64,000 bases of DNA, taken from assembly GCF_003597395.2 (NCBI RefSeq), contig NC_133773.1, forward strand, positions 65,232,243 to 65,296,242. The letters run 5' to 3'. The position numbers were made by a program, and so were the translations under genes. Shown in pieces: positions 11,753 to 24,801 of the stretch (positions are counted from its first letter, which is position 1; every line of letters starts with the position of its first letter). This DNA is from Chelonoidis abingdonii. Its lineage: Eukaryota > Chordata > Testudines > Testudinidae. Below the pieces are notes generated by a model. It worked only from the letters and a program-made list of their open reading frames with translations. It did no database searches and was not told where the DNA came from.

Positions 11753-12452
11753 CAGTGGTTCCCAAACTGGGGTTCACAAAATGTTACAAGGGGTTCTTGG
11801 GGGGGTGGGGAAATCCCCTAATGGCAGCCAGAGCTGTCCCTAGGAGCCCCAGGCAGCATGGCGCCTGCAGCCCAGAGCCCCTGGACTTCCAAAAGCTAAG
11901 CAGCTCAAAGCAAGCATATCTATCTATCTATCACACTGAGGAGATTTAAACTTCAAGACTCCTTATAAGAAATGGAAAGGGAGGTGGATATTTTTTGCTG
12001 TTTTTAAAATTAAATAGGCAGCTAGAACTGTTTTTAAAATTATTATGAAGAACAAGTTTAAGCTTTGTTGTAACGTGCGTCATTTGCCTGGACTGCTCAA
12101 GACCTGAATGCTTGTGTAGGAGGAATTCTTTGAGTTAGCTTCTTAAATACCTTCATGCTGTTTCACATCTGATACTATTTGATGAAACATAGGAGCCTTG
12201 ATACAAGCTACGAAAGTGAGATCTTGGAAGAGTGTTGACATTTTCATAATGTAATAAAAATACTGCAATGATAAATAAATAGTGTATAATAAGCATGTCA
12301 TAAACTTTTCTATTTCCATGATCACTGCTTTTATAAATTATACTCAGGTAAAGGATAAAATCTCTGGAAATATTAATTTTTAGGAGGGAGTTCACAAGAC
12401 TTGACATTTTAGTGAAAGGGATTTACAGGTTGTTAAAGTTTGGGAACCACTG
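11753..12452. mobile_element. hAT element with 16-base perfect ends
   Basis: The left end CAGTGGTTCCCAAACT is exactly inverted at the right end. A perfect 8-base duplication, TCCTATAC, stands at 11745-11752 and 12453-12460. The 700-base interior is AT-rich with no transposase frame. It includes a short TATC microsatellite at 11917-11932. Two minus-strand open frames at 12143-12407 are incidental. Confidence 0.93.
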
Positions 12453-12460
12453 TCCTATAC

Positions 12461-14061
12461 CAACAGTGACTGCTTACTCAAGAATTCACTGCCGTATTCT
12501 ATACCTTTGTGCAATCCTCCATTTCTTGACAAGAATTACAAAAGGAGGAAAGTAATATTGGAGAGATCAAAGAGAAGCTGCCTTTAATGAGCACACATGG
12601 AGGTCTGTCATAACAAATTACCCTGTGATGCTTATGATTAATTGTGCTGCCACTTGTTGTATGGCAGTACAGTAATAAGCCAAGCAAGTATAATACAAGA
12701 CTGTCTGTCTGTAAAATTTAGCAAATTTCTTTAATTTTATATTTATCACTGTTTGCCAGATGTGACAACACTTCATCATATATGCTCTTGCCTGTGGTGT
12801 CCTGAATTATAATGGATCCTATATAGCCTTGATTCAGTTCAGGGCTAATGAAGCTATACAAGCTGACAAGCCATAAGGTGTATAAATTAGAATGAATTTG
12901 TGCCAATCTGCAACATAATGATCTTGCCACCAGCATTAAAGAGTCTCTTTTTTGGATATAACACTTATCAGTGAATTACACCAGTGTGTTTTTCATTATG
13001 CCCATGTTGAGGACCTGTACTCTTTTTTGAGGTATTTTGCCCTTCTTGTGTAGGAGTAATTCAATTATGTCCCTATTTGCCATTAGTGAGGAATGATATC
13101 AGACTCCTAAAGATTGGATTATAATTTAGATAGGCCTGACCAGCAAAGTTCAGATCTCAATACAAACTTTAAGGTTCAGGGAATGTTGAAGATGGACTCA
13201 GGATTTTGAGTCAGGTTAATTTAGGAATTATAGTATTTAAACCAGGATTAAAAATCGGGACTCCCTGCTCCCAGCCCTATGCTCAGACCTCAAATGAAAG
13301 TTTTATGTAATGATGTGGTTTAGACTATACAATATATAGTTTCAAATATTTACTTAAGATGCCAATATAAACAGTTTAAAGAAAAATGCTAAAACATTGG
13401 ATTGTGATATTTTGATTTACTTGCTGCTCACCTTCTGATGGGATGACCACACTGTATCTGATCATCTTTCAAGTTGGAGGAAATAAATCTAGGTAACCAG
13501 TCAAATGATAGAATTAGCAATTCTTAAATGTATCTCCATAATGATTATATTTCTAGGATGGGATTTTCAAAAGCACTCAGAGGTTACCTACCTCCGACTT
13601 CAGCGAGAGTTTTTCCATTGCTGAAGGGGGGAAGTGCTAGGTTAAGAGAGTGCTTTGGAAAATCCTACACCCAGGGGCTAATGAGCCTGAATACATTAGT
13701 TTTGTAAGCTGGTAGTTTCTCTCCCCTCCATGATTTTGCAGTTAATCAGAATAATGAATGCTAGAGATCCTAAGGGGCCTATTCTGATCCCTAGAAGAAG
13801 AAAGGCAATAATTTGGAAGAGTGCTCCAGAGGTATCTCTGCACATAAGAGCCAGAAAACTACACTGGCTCTTTTTGCATACCTGCATTTACAGATCTGGT
13901 TTTTGATAGAGTTTTCATACATTTTCTTTTGACAAAGTTTATTTCATACTGTTATACCCGAGTCTCCACTGATGGGTTTGTGTGAGAGACTTAAATCTAC
14001 CCTACGCTAATCAGTGCGGAGTGAGATTTCGCATTATTTCTTTATTGGAACAATAAATATC
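12461..14061. other. Unassigned sequence with one palindromic remnant
   Basis: No gene supported. At about 13557-13668 GATGGGATTTTCAAAAGCACT is answered by AGAGTGCTTTGGAAAATCCTAC, the two arms of an old amniote palindromic repeat. Confidence 0.4.
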
Positions 14062-14241
14062 ATAGGGGTAGCTGTGTTAGTCTAGATCTGTAAAAAGCAA
14101 CAAAGAGTCCTGTGGCACCTTATAGGCTAACAGAAATATTGGAGCATAAGCTTTCATGTGTCTGAAGTGGGTATTCACCCACGAAAGCTTATGCTCCAAT
14201 ACTTCTGTTAGTCTATAAGGTGCCACAAGACTGTCGCTTCT
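14062..14241. mobile_element. Penelope-like element end, folded dimer
   Basis: Two inverted copies meet head to head: the left arm reads GTGTTAGTCTAG to AGCATAAGCTTTC, the right arm mirrors it as GAAAGCTTATGCTCCAATAC to GGTGCCACAAG. In the right arm a stem with GGGT/ACCC is followed by GAAA-GC-TTAT-GC-TC (14183 onward), the 3' half of a hammerhead-ribozyme core. The 5' half is damaged, reading CTGA directly into the stem (14162). Such motifs are known in Penelope-like retroelements; assignment is from motif and memory of the repeat. Confidence 0.65.
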
Positions 14242-15762
14242 TAGAGTAATAAAATAATCCCTATTGTGTCTATTACAAAGCTATAGTAAATCAAAGTCTA
14301 TATTGAACCAAGTTCATCCATGTGTAACTTTTTCAGAGTAGTTTGCAGCCTTATGGGATATAGCATGTTTGTTTGGAATGGGATATATGAACCCTAATCC
14401 ATATCTGGCTAAGAAAGGATTAACACGCTCACCTTGGACAGGGTGGTGAAAATGGTATCTCCCCTCATTGCAGAGACTGTTTAAGAAATAGCCATGAGGG
14501 AGAGAGGTTAGTTCCCCTCTGAGCCTATTTTTTCCCTTCAAGAGTATGGAGAAGGAGAGGATTATAAGACTTATTCTGGCTTTGGGAGTTCCTCTGAAAA
14601 GGGTCAGATGCTCCTTGGGAAAACAGACTGCAGGAATCTTGCTTCTGGAAAAAATGCACCATTAAGATGCATAAGAGGGTATAACTAGCACAGTGGATGA
14701 AATTAAGAAAAAAGAAAAATGAGGATGAATATCGTGGAAAAATAAAACAATCTCCATATGCATTTAAAAAGCAAATTGTAGCAAACACTAGTAAGCATTA
14801 GGGGACAATCCTGCATTAGGAGATGGATACACTAGGTTTTTAATAGTCTTTTTATGCTTTCGTTATTCTTGGCTTCTTTGATATTTTGCATGGAAAGACT
14901 CCACCCTCGGAAGTAGTCATTTTAGTGTGTTTTATTTGATTTCTTGGTTCAAGAAGCACTTTAAAGTGTGAGCTTAGCCCCAAGAAGTTTGGTTTACGTC
15001 TAGACAGTGTCACTTAAGTAGAAGCAGATGGTCAGTTAAAGCAGGCTACTAGATTTCTTCCCTGAACTGAGAGCACCTTTATAATACCTCAAGAAAGCTG
15101 AAGGCATATCACAAGCAGGCTTTGTGCCATGTCATTGTTCAGGTGTCATTCATCTGTCAAACCACAGAGGATAGACATGCCTTTCAATGCATTAGTGGAG
15201 ATGTTGGCATCAACTAATACAGTCCACTGAAATGTGGTTAAGTACTCTTCCCCATGTGGCACTGAAACACTTCAATACAAAAAAACTGTTATCTGAATTA
15301 TTCAAATATTGCCACTCATTCAGTTGAAAAACATATCACTCCACAGGTAGTCCCATTAATTTTTTCAGGGTGTTTATTGCTCAGACATTTCTTATAACTG
15401 ATTCCTCTGTGCATCACCTGTCCCTCCACCAATATGTTTGATATTAATAGTTATTAAATCAAAGAGAAACCTTGGCAATACCCTCTTCAGGGCAATAACT
15501 TGTCACCCTTTCTAGCACATTAACATTAAGGGGAAGAGGAAGGATGATACAGCAGCTAATGTACCAGACCTGGAATTTAGAGTTCTGCTACAGACTGTGT
15601 GTAATCTCTGTGCCTCAGTTCCCTATGGGTAATAAGTAGATAATGAGAATAAATCCACTAATGTTATGTGGTATGCTTAGATATTACAGTAATGAGCACC
15701 AGAGAAGAGTCCATAAACAAACAATAGCTATCCTAGCATAACTCCAAGTGAATATAGAAGCT
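14242..15762. other. Unassigned; CORE-SINE-like piece at 15545-15685
   Basis: No gene supported. At about 15545-15685, GTGTGTAATCTCTGTGCCTCAGTTCCC and the following AT-rich tail follow the MIR or CORE-SINE pattern. The stretch 14350-14660 could be part of an old LTR, but no borders were found. Confidence 0.35.
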
Positions 15763-15770
15763 GCTGCTAA

Positions 15771-15924
15771 GAGAGCTGGCTCCAGCTTTTTTGCTGCCCC
15801 AAGTGGTGAAGAGAGAAAAAAAAAGCCGCAATCGGTGGCTGCTTTACCGCGCTGCTTCATTCTTCGGTGGCAGTTCGGTGGCTGGTCCTTCCCTTTGCTG
15901 CGCTGGTTTCTGAAGCCAACCCTG
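15771..15924. mobile_element. 154-base hAT MITE
   Basis: Ends resemble the CAGGGCCGGCTCCAGC family (left GAGAGCTGGCTCCAGC, right GAAGCCAACCCTG). A perfect 8-base duplication, GCTGCTAA, lies at 15763-15770 and 15925-15932. The left end followed by TTTTTTGCTGCCCC is the inverse of the right end of the element at 46271-46583, placing both in one family in opposite orientation. Confidence 0.85.
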
Positions 15925-15932
15925 GCTGCTAA

Positions 15933-17339
15933 GCCCTCAAATGAATATGGTCCTTTTTTGGGTACTATTTGTACATAGATCAGTGTCAGTGCTGATTCTG
16001 CTGTCATCACCATATTCCACTGAATTAGATGGATTCGCTCCATTTTTACATCAGAGAGAGCAAGAAGAAGTTCTGAGACCAATTTTTTTATGCTTATAGT
16101 TAGTACAAATCCATATTTAGATGCCTAAACTAGGACTCAATTTTCAATGAGCAATCTTGATTCCCACGAAGTCAAGGGGATCTGTGAGTGCTCTGCACCT
16201 CCAGAAGCCAGGCCACTTTTATTTAGATATGGCTTTAGTTGCCTACCAAATTTGACTAAAATATATAAATTCTGCTATAGAAAAGATACAAGTGTTTAGT
16301 TTTATAATCAAAGAGAAGCTAAATGCCATGTACAATAAAAATGTAGAGAAAGGTTTGACTACTCTGTTTAACAATATCATACCTCATACCTGATCTGCTG
16401 CAATGAAAAATTAAGGGTGTGTACTTCCTTCTTTCCCTGATTTATTTAACCTCCATTTCTTCTGAGTATATGGATTTCTTACCTGTAGATGAAGTGTATT
16501 TGTTTACGAGGTTTAACTTTACCTGGTTATTTCACTGTGCAGTTGGCATGTTTGGTTACAAGGAAGAAAGAGTAAGTTCTATTACAACAGACAAATTATC
16601 TAAAGAGAGAGGATAAAACTTCTTCTCAGTATGGCCATTGTCTGCTGTCTCTCTGCTGGCATGAAATACAGCTGTATTTTGTGAATGAAGTTTGATTATT
16701 TTTCAAGAAAAGCTACAGCAATTTTTTGTGTGTGTACACACACACACACACACACTTTATTTTATGGGAAGGTTTGATCTGAATGAAGCAAATAGCTGAT
16801 GGTTGCCTACAGTATCCCTACCATGATGATTTAATCACTTATTAGATGAGTATAGATCAACTAGGGGAAGAGATGGCACAGGGACCCCTTTCCCTATGGA
16901 ACTATTATGCAAGAGGCAGCCATGATTTGCTACTTTCAGTCTGGGAGCACAACAAAGGGAAGCCAGCTTTTGCCTGTAGCCACAGTGACAATGTATCAGG
17001 GTTTTTCCATGGCTTTCTGGTAAGCATGAGCTGAACTGAGAAACTGAAGACAATGCACATTTCACAAGTATCCTGGGGCTTCTAACACAAGAGTTTCTGG
17101 AAGAGCCTTTACAGACATTACACCCGTTCCTGGCTGCCACAGGCGTAATGGCTGCTGAAAGCTCCCTTCGTGAACTCCAGTAAAGCTACATTCTGTTTTG
17201 CCAGTCAGACCTCACTTTTAAGCCTTAGCCACACCCTGTCAAATATTTTGTTCCATTTACTAACATTAAATCCAAATCAAATAAATATAGTAAATTTTAG
17301 TAATTCTAGTTCTCTCTCTAGTCCTTTCGGTTATTGACC
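15933..17339. other. Unassigned sequence with a TG/CA microsatellite
   Basis: No gene supported. A self-complementary TGTGTGTACACACA run lies at 16727-16755. Confidence 0.4.
16727..16755. repeat. (TG)n(CA)n microsatellite
   Basis: About five TG units pass through TACA into eleven or so CA units, so the left half is the inverse of the right half and could form a small hairpin. Confidence 0.9.
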
Positions 17340-17760
17340 TAGATACAATATCTCATGGGTTCGCAACCTCTGAGATGGATTATTGCAGCTCTCTCTAGCT
17401 CAGCCTAAGCAAGAGACTCACAAGAAAGCTGCAACTGATACACAAGCCTGCAGTCCACCTCATTAGTGGAAAAGAACACAGACTAACTGGCTCCTCAAGC
17501 ACTAGTGCATCCAGTTTAAAGTCCTAGTACTTCTTTACAGAGCCCTCAATAGGCTAGGTCCAAATTGTTTCTCAGACTACTTCTTCCCCAGAAACTCCAC
17601 AACAGCCATAATCCAGCATGCTACATTTAACAGAACTCGGCTACAAACTCATGAGAGCAATAAGTTGAATGTTCTAGGAGGAACCCCACAGAAGCTGTGA
17701 CCAAAAGGAGTCTCTGAAGACTGCCAGAGTCTCAGAGCAATTTAAAAAACAATACAAAAA
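17340..17760 (+). pseudogene. L2-like LINE reverse-transcriptase C-terminal remnant
   Basis: The plus strand, read with frame changes, gives a layout typical of the end of an L2-clade ORF2: a segment like MDYCSSL, then LQLI followed by a region matching the VQNAAARLL position of L2, and later a piece corresponding to RALNRLGPNC. Stops and indels break it. It is a dead remnant of a non-LTR retrotransposon with no host role visible. Assignment rests on residue pattern only. Confidence 0.5.
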
Positions 17761-18551
17761 AAAAGGAACAGGGCCTCCTGCTGATTCCCAGGATTTTTAT
17801 GGAAGAGTTCCTTGGCCTCTAAAATTGGAGGCAAACACTGCCTCCCAATCATTGATCAGGTAATGACTGTGAGGGGGCCTTCATGAAGATTTCCTAAACT
17901 GTGCCCCTTCCTATGAGTTTTGCAAAGTGTGCAGTTGGGCTCAGGCTTCCAAGAAAAAGCCCGTACAATTCTCTCTCAACTTTAAAGCTTAATCCTGGCT
18001 ATTAATCATCTCCATACCTTCTGCCCCATTTCCTCAGAAATAGAGGAAAAGGAAGGGAACTGAAATAGCTAGAAAAACTATTTGTAAAATTTCAACACCC
18101 ACTTTAAACCATAAATTGAGATGGGGGGAAAAGCTTTGGAGAATGTACATCGCCCTTTCATTGTCATTTCTTGGTCTGCATGTAGGACTTAATAGAAACC
18201 AACAGAAGTCACATGTATGGAACAAGTGCAGAACATGCACTGGAGATCTGCATTGAAGTAGAGAACTTCAGTGTTGGTCAGAATGGAGACTAGTGCCTAT
18301 AAACTGAAGTGCCATTTGATGGCAAAGATTTATACAGTGGTGAAGTTTCTGCTTAACTCAAAGCCTACTTTTTGCCTTTGAAGCACTTCAAGATTTTATT
18401 TTATTTCTTTGTCCTGCCTGTAGCTATTTTGTTTTTTCTTTGACTGACACCAGATAAGTCACATCTGTGTCATCAAGTCAAATAGTAAACAGAAAAAAGG
18501 CAACAAGCACTTTGGAAATGTTAAAAACAGGGTTTTTTCCAATTCTCTTAA

Positions 18552-18757
18552 GAAAAACTGGAATACTTGTGGCACCTTAGACTAATAAATTTATTTGAGC
18601 ATAAGCTTTCGTGGGCTACAGCCCACTTAATCGGATGCATAGCATGGAACAAGTAATAAGGAGATATATATACACATACAGAGAACATGAAAAGGTATGT
18701 GTATGTGTATCATATATATCAATCAGAGGGGTAGCCAGCAAAGAGTCCTGTTCTTTG
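18552..18757 (-). mobile_element. Penelope-like element ends
   Basis: GGAATACTTGTGGCACCTTAG to GCATAAGCTTTCGTGGGCTACAGCCCACTT at 18561-18630 is a Penelope-like end read on the minus strand. It has a GTGGGC-TGTA-GCCCAC stem followed by GAAA-GC-TTAT-GC-TC. The other half of the hammerhead-type core is changed, to CCGATTA. A second fragment, ATCAGAGGGGTAGCC to AAAGAGTCCTG (18722-18755), follows in the same orientation after a TATA/CATA-rich spacer. Confidence 0.65.
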
Positions 18758-21700
18758 CCTTATTCAGGTTTTAGATACTGAGGTATTGGGGTTTTTTTAA
18801 ATTACATATAAGGAATGTTTACAAAGGAGAGGGAAGGAGGACATACTTTCTATAGACTAGATTCAGACCGCTTTACTTATATTGGATCCTCTTTCCAGAA
18901 ACAATCACTTTTACTTCTATTTGTTGTGAGCAGCAGAATACAGATTTTCTTTTTGTTTGGTTTTTAAACTTTAGTACAATACAAATTGGAATATCAGATT
19001 CCTTTCCCACTCCACACCCATTATCCTCCAATCTTGCTGCTGACCTGTCACCCATCTATGTGCTCTGTTTTCCTCTGACATTCTTACAGCTTCCTGACTT
19101 AGTACAGGACAAAGTTATGTACAGGTGAGTTATGGTTCCACTGTTCATAGTAGAAGTGGTACGGTGTAAAATGAAGTATTGGAGTCTTATCACTGGTCAG
19201 TCATTTCAGGTTCAGCCTTCTCAGATTACATAGGTTACATTTTCATGCAGTGTGCTACAACTTTGAAATTAGAACTCCTATTATTAAAGAACTAAAAACT
19301 AATTCCCTGTAAAAATACACTAAAATGTACACTCTACATTCTCTTTTTTTCAGTTAAACTCATTTTCTACTGGCATATTTGTATTAACTTCAATAGAATT
19401 ACTCCTGATTTACATCCGTGAAAGAGGTTATATTGTATTAAATCTGGGTTATTAGTATCATTTTGGCCAAAGGGCAGTCAGTGAGAATGTTGTGCCAAGG
19501 CTATTTTTAGATAGGTCTTGTACCTTATTTTGGGGCAAACAGTCTTTTGCAGAGATTGGTGCCAGAAAAATGTTGTCTGTTTTAATAATGCAAAGTTCCA
19601 TACATAAAATAACCTGGATATTAATTTTACTAGGAAGGTAATGTTCTGCTTTGCTCTAGTCAATAGGGCTCAGCATTGAATTTTTGGCAATGTTTGATAA
19701 TTTTTTATACTTTCATTTGGCCCCCCTTCCACTCTAAGCTGCTGTGCAATGACTGAACTAACATTGGTTTCATTTTCGGATAACATATCAAATGAGTGGT
19801 GTATTATGTCCTCAATCACCTCTACCATGCCATTTTAATAGGCTACTGTGATTTATTATTGCCTTTCTGCACCAAAAAAGGCTCTTGTTCATCAATGGCA
19901 GCAAATGTACAGCACTAAATTCATGAGTAAAATGGCACACTCCTGCTCCAAGAAAGAAACCAAAGATCATATGAACTATGGCATAACAGAGAGAGTTATA
20001 TTCTCAGTAAGCCAGAAGCCTCTTCCAACATCATGGGTATGTTGATAGCTGCTATTGTTTTATAGCAAAGATCATTCTCATGGAGGTGCAGCACATTTTG
20101 TTAGGAAAAACAGAACCCTAAGAAGGATGACATTCTGTTATGGTAAATATTTAACTTGGCTGCTATAATGGAATTTGTGAAATCAGGCTTTACAAACTTT
20201 GGGCCAACTTGAGCTCAATAGGCACTAGTTTAAGTATGAACTGCACTCAGGTATGCTCCAGCAGGGAACGCACTCAAGAAGGTCAAGTGTATCTGAGTTC
20301 CACAGTGCATGGAGAATAGGGGAAACTGCATTCTTTCATTCTAATAGATAGTGTATGGGGAGGCAACCTTATGTTCTTCTCTATGGCATTTTGCTCCCCA
20401 ATGGGCAAATATAGGGAATAGCAGAGACTGCAATTGTACCTGACAGTGGTATAGCCTGTACAAGGAGGGAGGGAAAGATTTTGCATCATCTTACAACTTG
20501 CCTCCTGTCCACACACCCACCTAAGAGCGAGGCATTATCTGGCCCTGTATGCATAACCTGTAACTTTAATCACTACAACTCAGACTTTAGATAAAGGTGC
20601 AGATTATTATTTTATAAGTGGAAAGGAGACAAACTGGCTTAAAACTTCAGCCATTCCTTTGAACATACAGCGATTGCCACTAATTACTGACAGTTACCAT
20701 TTGAAAGTGATGTAGTGATATTGTGGTAGGATTCCCTATACTATTGTGATTAAGATGTTAAAATTATTTGAAAGTAATTAGCATAACCTGGATACCTCAT
20801 GTATTCCCAGTATAATTACCATTAAAATATTGACATTTACCTATTGAAAGCAATTGATGTCACTGTAGAGTTAAGAAATAGTAACTACTGAAGCTATGTA
20901 TTGGAGCTAAAAATTTATTTGTAAGTAGGGCTATATCTTAAACCTAAATATTCCATTTTAGGCCTACATGCCCCTACTTCAGATTCTGCTATCTTCATGA
21001 TAGCTAAAATCAATACATTCAAGCTTAAAGGTTAGTCTACCTTTGTGATGGAATAAAAGAAGTGCATCACCCTCCTGAGACGTAACATTGTGGGATGGAC
21101 ATATATCCCACCCATATCTTCCAATGTAAAAGGTCAAAAAGAAAACATTAGCATTCAGAAGGGTGGCTTTGGATCTTCCCTGAGGGATATGTTTGGCAGC
21201 TTGTGACTTAAAAAATCCTTTCTCCCTCTGTCTTCCAAAGCACAAGAAAATGTACTGATATTCCTCAGAAGCGGCAAGAGTTACTTCCCAGCATGAATAA
21301 ATGCAGAACCACTGTGGAAAACAAACTGACTTCCTGGAATAATTTTCTGGTTTATTTTTTGCGACCAAAGTCTTGCACCTCTAGCATAAATATGGATTAG
21401 ATTAAGCTAGACATTTTAGAGAATAACTAAAGAGACTGTTTGGCAGTCTGTACAAGAGGCTTTATCAGCAACATGCACTTAACTCTAGCTCCCCCTACAG
21501 GCTTGGTTGAAAACAAATCATTTGCTTTAGTGCTATACACATTCCAAAGTGTACCTGGGTTGCCTGATGTTCTCAGACAGTGTATCAGGGGCTGAATAAG
21601 TTTCTGATTGTTGCAAGAGTAACTGGATTCTAGGCAGCCTCTGAATGCCTGAAGGACACTTTTCCCATCTTTGATTGGCCAAGAGACATACAGGGGGACA

Positions 21701-23607
21701 GAGGAGGAGAATAGACACAGATGTTGCTGTGTCACAAAGCTAAGGACACTAAAGGGGAGTGGGAACTGGACTTTAAGTCACCTGTACATTTTCAGCATAG
21801 GCCTGTGATGGCCAGCTTCTCCCATGTCCTCTGCTTTTGTAGAACCTATCAGCATGTAACTGTAGCCACTGGAATCAACCCCCTACAATATGATATTTTA
21901 TAACCCTGATCCAAGTCACCAGTCTCGTACCAGAGTTCTCATGTGCTACAATAATCTTCCCTGTAGTATGAAGAGACCACTACCAGGACAGACAGACATG
22001 CATAGGGTAAAATATACCTCTTTCTATTTCAAGGGCTGGAGAATTTGGCAGATATGGAAAGCCCTGCCATAGTCACTTGTGCACAGAAAGTTATATTCTA
22101 TTCTGAATGAGTTAAGCAAGCAGGAAGAAGGGTTGCACCAAATCCTTTTTTCTAGCAGACATACTTAACAGTGACTGTAACCATTTTACTCCTTTCTTTT
22201 CTGACTGTTCTCTGTATATAACCTCTTGTGCCCCAAACCATATACTGATATTTACACTTGGATTAACATTAGATACAGTTTATCTATTTTGCAAAGGGAG
22301 AAATAGATTGGAGATCTCTAAATCAGTGCAAATCAATCTGAAGTTCTGTCCATATAATCTGCTCACCATAGAATTTATCTCTTGTATGAGATGCATGTAG
22401 GTAATTACCACATACTCACATGTGGAATCTGTAGTAAAATACCCAGATGGAGACAAATGTGCTAGCGTTGTTCCTGCCTTGTCATCAAATCAACCTCAGT
22501 TATGCATGCAGAATCAGGAGTCTCATACTTAAGAAGATACTGATTAATGCAAGACTAGTGGCTAATAAATTTAACAGTATGAAGAAAAGAACTGATCATA
22601 GACAGACATTTTCAAAAGAAAAAAAATCAATGCAAATGAGACTAAATATCTCAATCTTGGTTTATGCCAAGTAATGTGCACTTTTGCTTTGCCCCATCTC
22701 CTCCTGCCCAATACTTCAGGCCCCGAGCACTCAAGCCCCAACAACCAGTCCTTTGCAGGTCCTCCCTATCTCCATTATATAGCCAGCAGCATTTTCAACC
22801 ATTTAGCTTAAGGTAATAAAATATTGAAGCTAGCTTCGCAAATAACCTTCCCTAGGTCAAGCTAGAGACCACCTGAAAAAAAAACACTTCTATTCTCCAA
22901 AGAACTACCAAATTCCCTTCTACAAATCTTTCCAACGACCCCCTGGATCTCTCAGTACCACAGATAATTAACATCCTTTGATGTTAAAAATTAACACCCC
23001 AGCCCTCCTAACTATTAATATTAATTTGTATTAGAGTAGAGGGTAGAGCCCCCTACTCAGGGATCAAGGTTCCACTATCCTAGACACTGTACAACATTGT
23101 AACAATATGATCCCTGTGTCAAAGAGCATTCACCTAAACAGGTCTCTTGTCTCATGTGAGTGAGCTAATGCTACCCCTCTCTAGCCCATCTGCCACTTGG
23201 ATCAGAATTTTATAGCCAAGAAGTAGAGAGAACCATAACAACCGGACCTCTTCCATCCAAGAAGACATAATATAATCTGACCATATTCAGTATGTCAGTG
23301 AAGATGAAAAATAGTCTCTTGCCTGCTCTCACTTAAATACTTGACCTGAATGATTGCAGGTCATCAGTTTGAAAGCTGGTGCAACTGAAACTTGGTTAAT
23401 ACATAGCCTAAGCACACAGTAACTTTTTTTGGACAATATCTTTTTAACAAGTACATATGTGCCCCAGTCAGTTATAGTTTTGATTTAGTACAAAGACGAT
23501 GTACATTTAAAGAGCCTCCTTCTCTAACATATTCATCATTGTATCTTAACTCCTAGCAACAATATTAAACACTGAACAGTCAATAAGATGTGTGCATTTC
23601 AACATAC
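18758..23607. other. Long stretch without recognised genes or repeats
   Basis: About 4.8 kb without a supported coding region or terminal-repeat element. The longest open frame (20979-21368, minus) has no recognised domain. If the candidate exons nearby are real, this stretch is intron. Confidence 0.45.
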
Positions 23608-23700
23608 CTGTATTTCTTTCCATTGTCCTCTCAATGAAGATGGAGTGACAATATTCTCCTTGAGCTTCTCAAATAAGTCACCATGAGACTGATGCTGAAC
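23608..23700 (-). CDS. Candidate host exon, 93 bases, unidentified gene
   Basis: On the minus strand a 31-codon open segment is preceded by an acceptor-like GAATTTTTCCAG and followed by a good donor, ATACAG then GTATGT. It begins and ends on codon boundaries and reads with a plausible globular composition: a GDLFEKLKENIV stretch, then a SSLRGQWKEIQ end. I do not recognise the protein. The frame joins without shift to the candidate exons at 35411-35472 and 37210-37288. No repeat covers it. A chance open segment of this length is not rare, so this needs transcript or protein support. Confidence 0.4.
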
Positions 23701-23767
23701 CTGGAAAAATTCAGCTCAAAGATCTTCCAAAAAGTTATGACCATCTGAAAACTGGAGAGAAAAAGTG

Positions 23768-23842
23768 ACTGAGGTAATAGCTTTTATTGGACCAACTTCT
23801 ACTGGTGAGAGAGACAAGCTTTCAAGCTATGCAGAGCTGATT
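23768..23842 (-). mobile_element. Penelope-like element end fragment (GAGGTAATA type)
   Basis: GAGGTAATAGCTTTTATTGG to GAGAGAGACAAGCTTTCAAG matches one arm of the larger inverted dimer at 47400-47815 and of the fragment at 40386-40495. Confidence 0.6.
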
Positions 23843-23975
23843 ATGGAAACTATTTTGCAATCTTATAGCAGTTCTCAGTAGGGGGCCATACTAAAAAATG
23901 GATTTTATGCTATCTGGCTGAGGGAAGACATGGCAAATAATTGTGTACACAAGCAAGATTGTACAGTAGGACATA

Positions 23976-24801
23976 GGCCATGGCTACACTGGAGAGTTGC
24001 AGCGCTGGTGGTGGGTTTACAACTCTGCAACTTAGTAACTGTCCACACCTGCAAGGCACATCCAGCTCTGCAACTCCCTGGCTGCAGTGCTGGCTGTACA
24101 CCTGGTCTGCTTGGGGTATAACGATTGCAGCGCTGGTGATGCAGTGCTGCTCATCAAGTGTGGCCACCAACAGCACTGTAATTGGCCTCCAGGGTATTAG
24201 GAGGTATCCCAGAATGCCTGTTCACAGCAAACCGGAAGAATGGCTGAACTCCGGGCACCCCGGAGCTGCTTATCTAAAAAACAAACACAGCTCCTTTTTG
24301 CTCGAGCGAGCGAGCAGAGACAGGAAGGGGAATTGCTTTGGAATGTTCACAGCTGTTTCCTTGAGGAGAGAAGCCACATGGCAGAGGGGGTGGGGAGTCC
24401 GTGTTGAGCAGCTGCTTATGTGGTCTGAAGGCTAATTAGGAGTGCATAACTTGCATTTAGTAAATAAGAGAGGGGTGGGGGAAGGGTTGAAACTTTTAAA
24501 ATGATTGAAGGTAGTTGCTGTGTATCTTCCAGTCCTTAGAACTTGCAAGGCAGGGAGCTGATAACAGTGTCAGCTCCAAAAATCCACTCTCTCTGTCTCC
24601 CTCACACTCCCTGTCACACTCCACCCCAACCCCCTCTTTTGAAAAGCATGTTGCAGCCACTTGAACGCTGGGATAGCTGCCCACAATGCACCACTCCCAA
24701 CAGCGCTGCAAATGTGGCCACACTGCAGCGCTTTCCCTACGCAGCTGTACGAAGACAGCTGTAACGCCCAGTGCTGTACAGCTGTAAGTGTAACCATACC
24801 C
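23976..24801. mobile_element. Harbinger-like MITE, copy 1
   Basis: An 826-base block with ends GGCCATGGCTACACTGG and, inversely, GGGTATGGTTACACTTAC. The flanking 3-base sites are ATA and ACA. The same element is at 45010-45852 in the same orientation, alike over almost its whole length. The interior has many copies of the palindrome-containing word CAGCGCTG. There is no transposase. Open frames on both strands inside it repeat in copy 2 and so are element-borne artefacts. Confidence 0.75.

Noticed and set aside
11496..11843. 115-codon plus-strand frame with hydrophobic stretches
   Set aside because: Runs from unique AT-rich sequence into the hAT element at 11753; composition is that of AT-rich DNA.
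14432..14476. Exon-like segment on minus strand (acceptor TTTCTTAAACAG, donor CCAAG then GTGAGC)
   Set aside because: Phase does not fit the linked candidates and the surroundings look like old LTR sequence.
20421..20460. Strong acceptor and donor 16 bases apart on minus strand
   Set aside because: A microexon of this size cannot be supported without transcripts.
23980..24435. 151-codon plus-strand open frame with a relative at 45154-45462
   Set aside because: Both are inside the two copies of the Harbinger-like MITE; similarity comes from the repeat.
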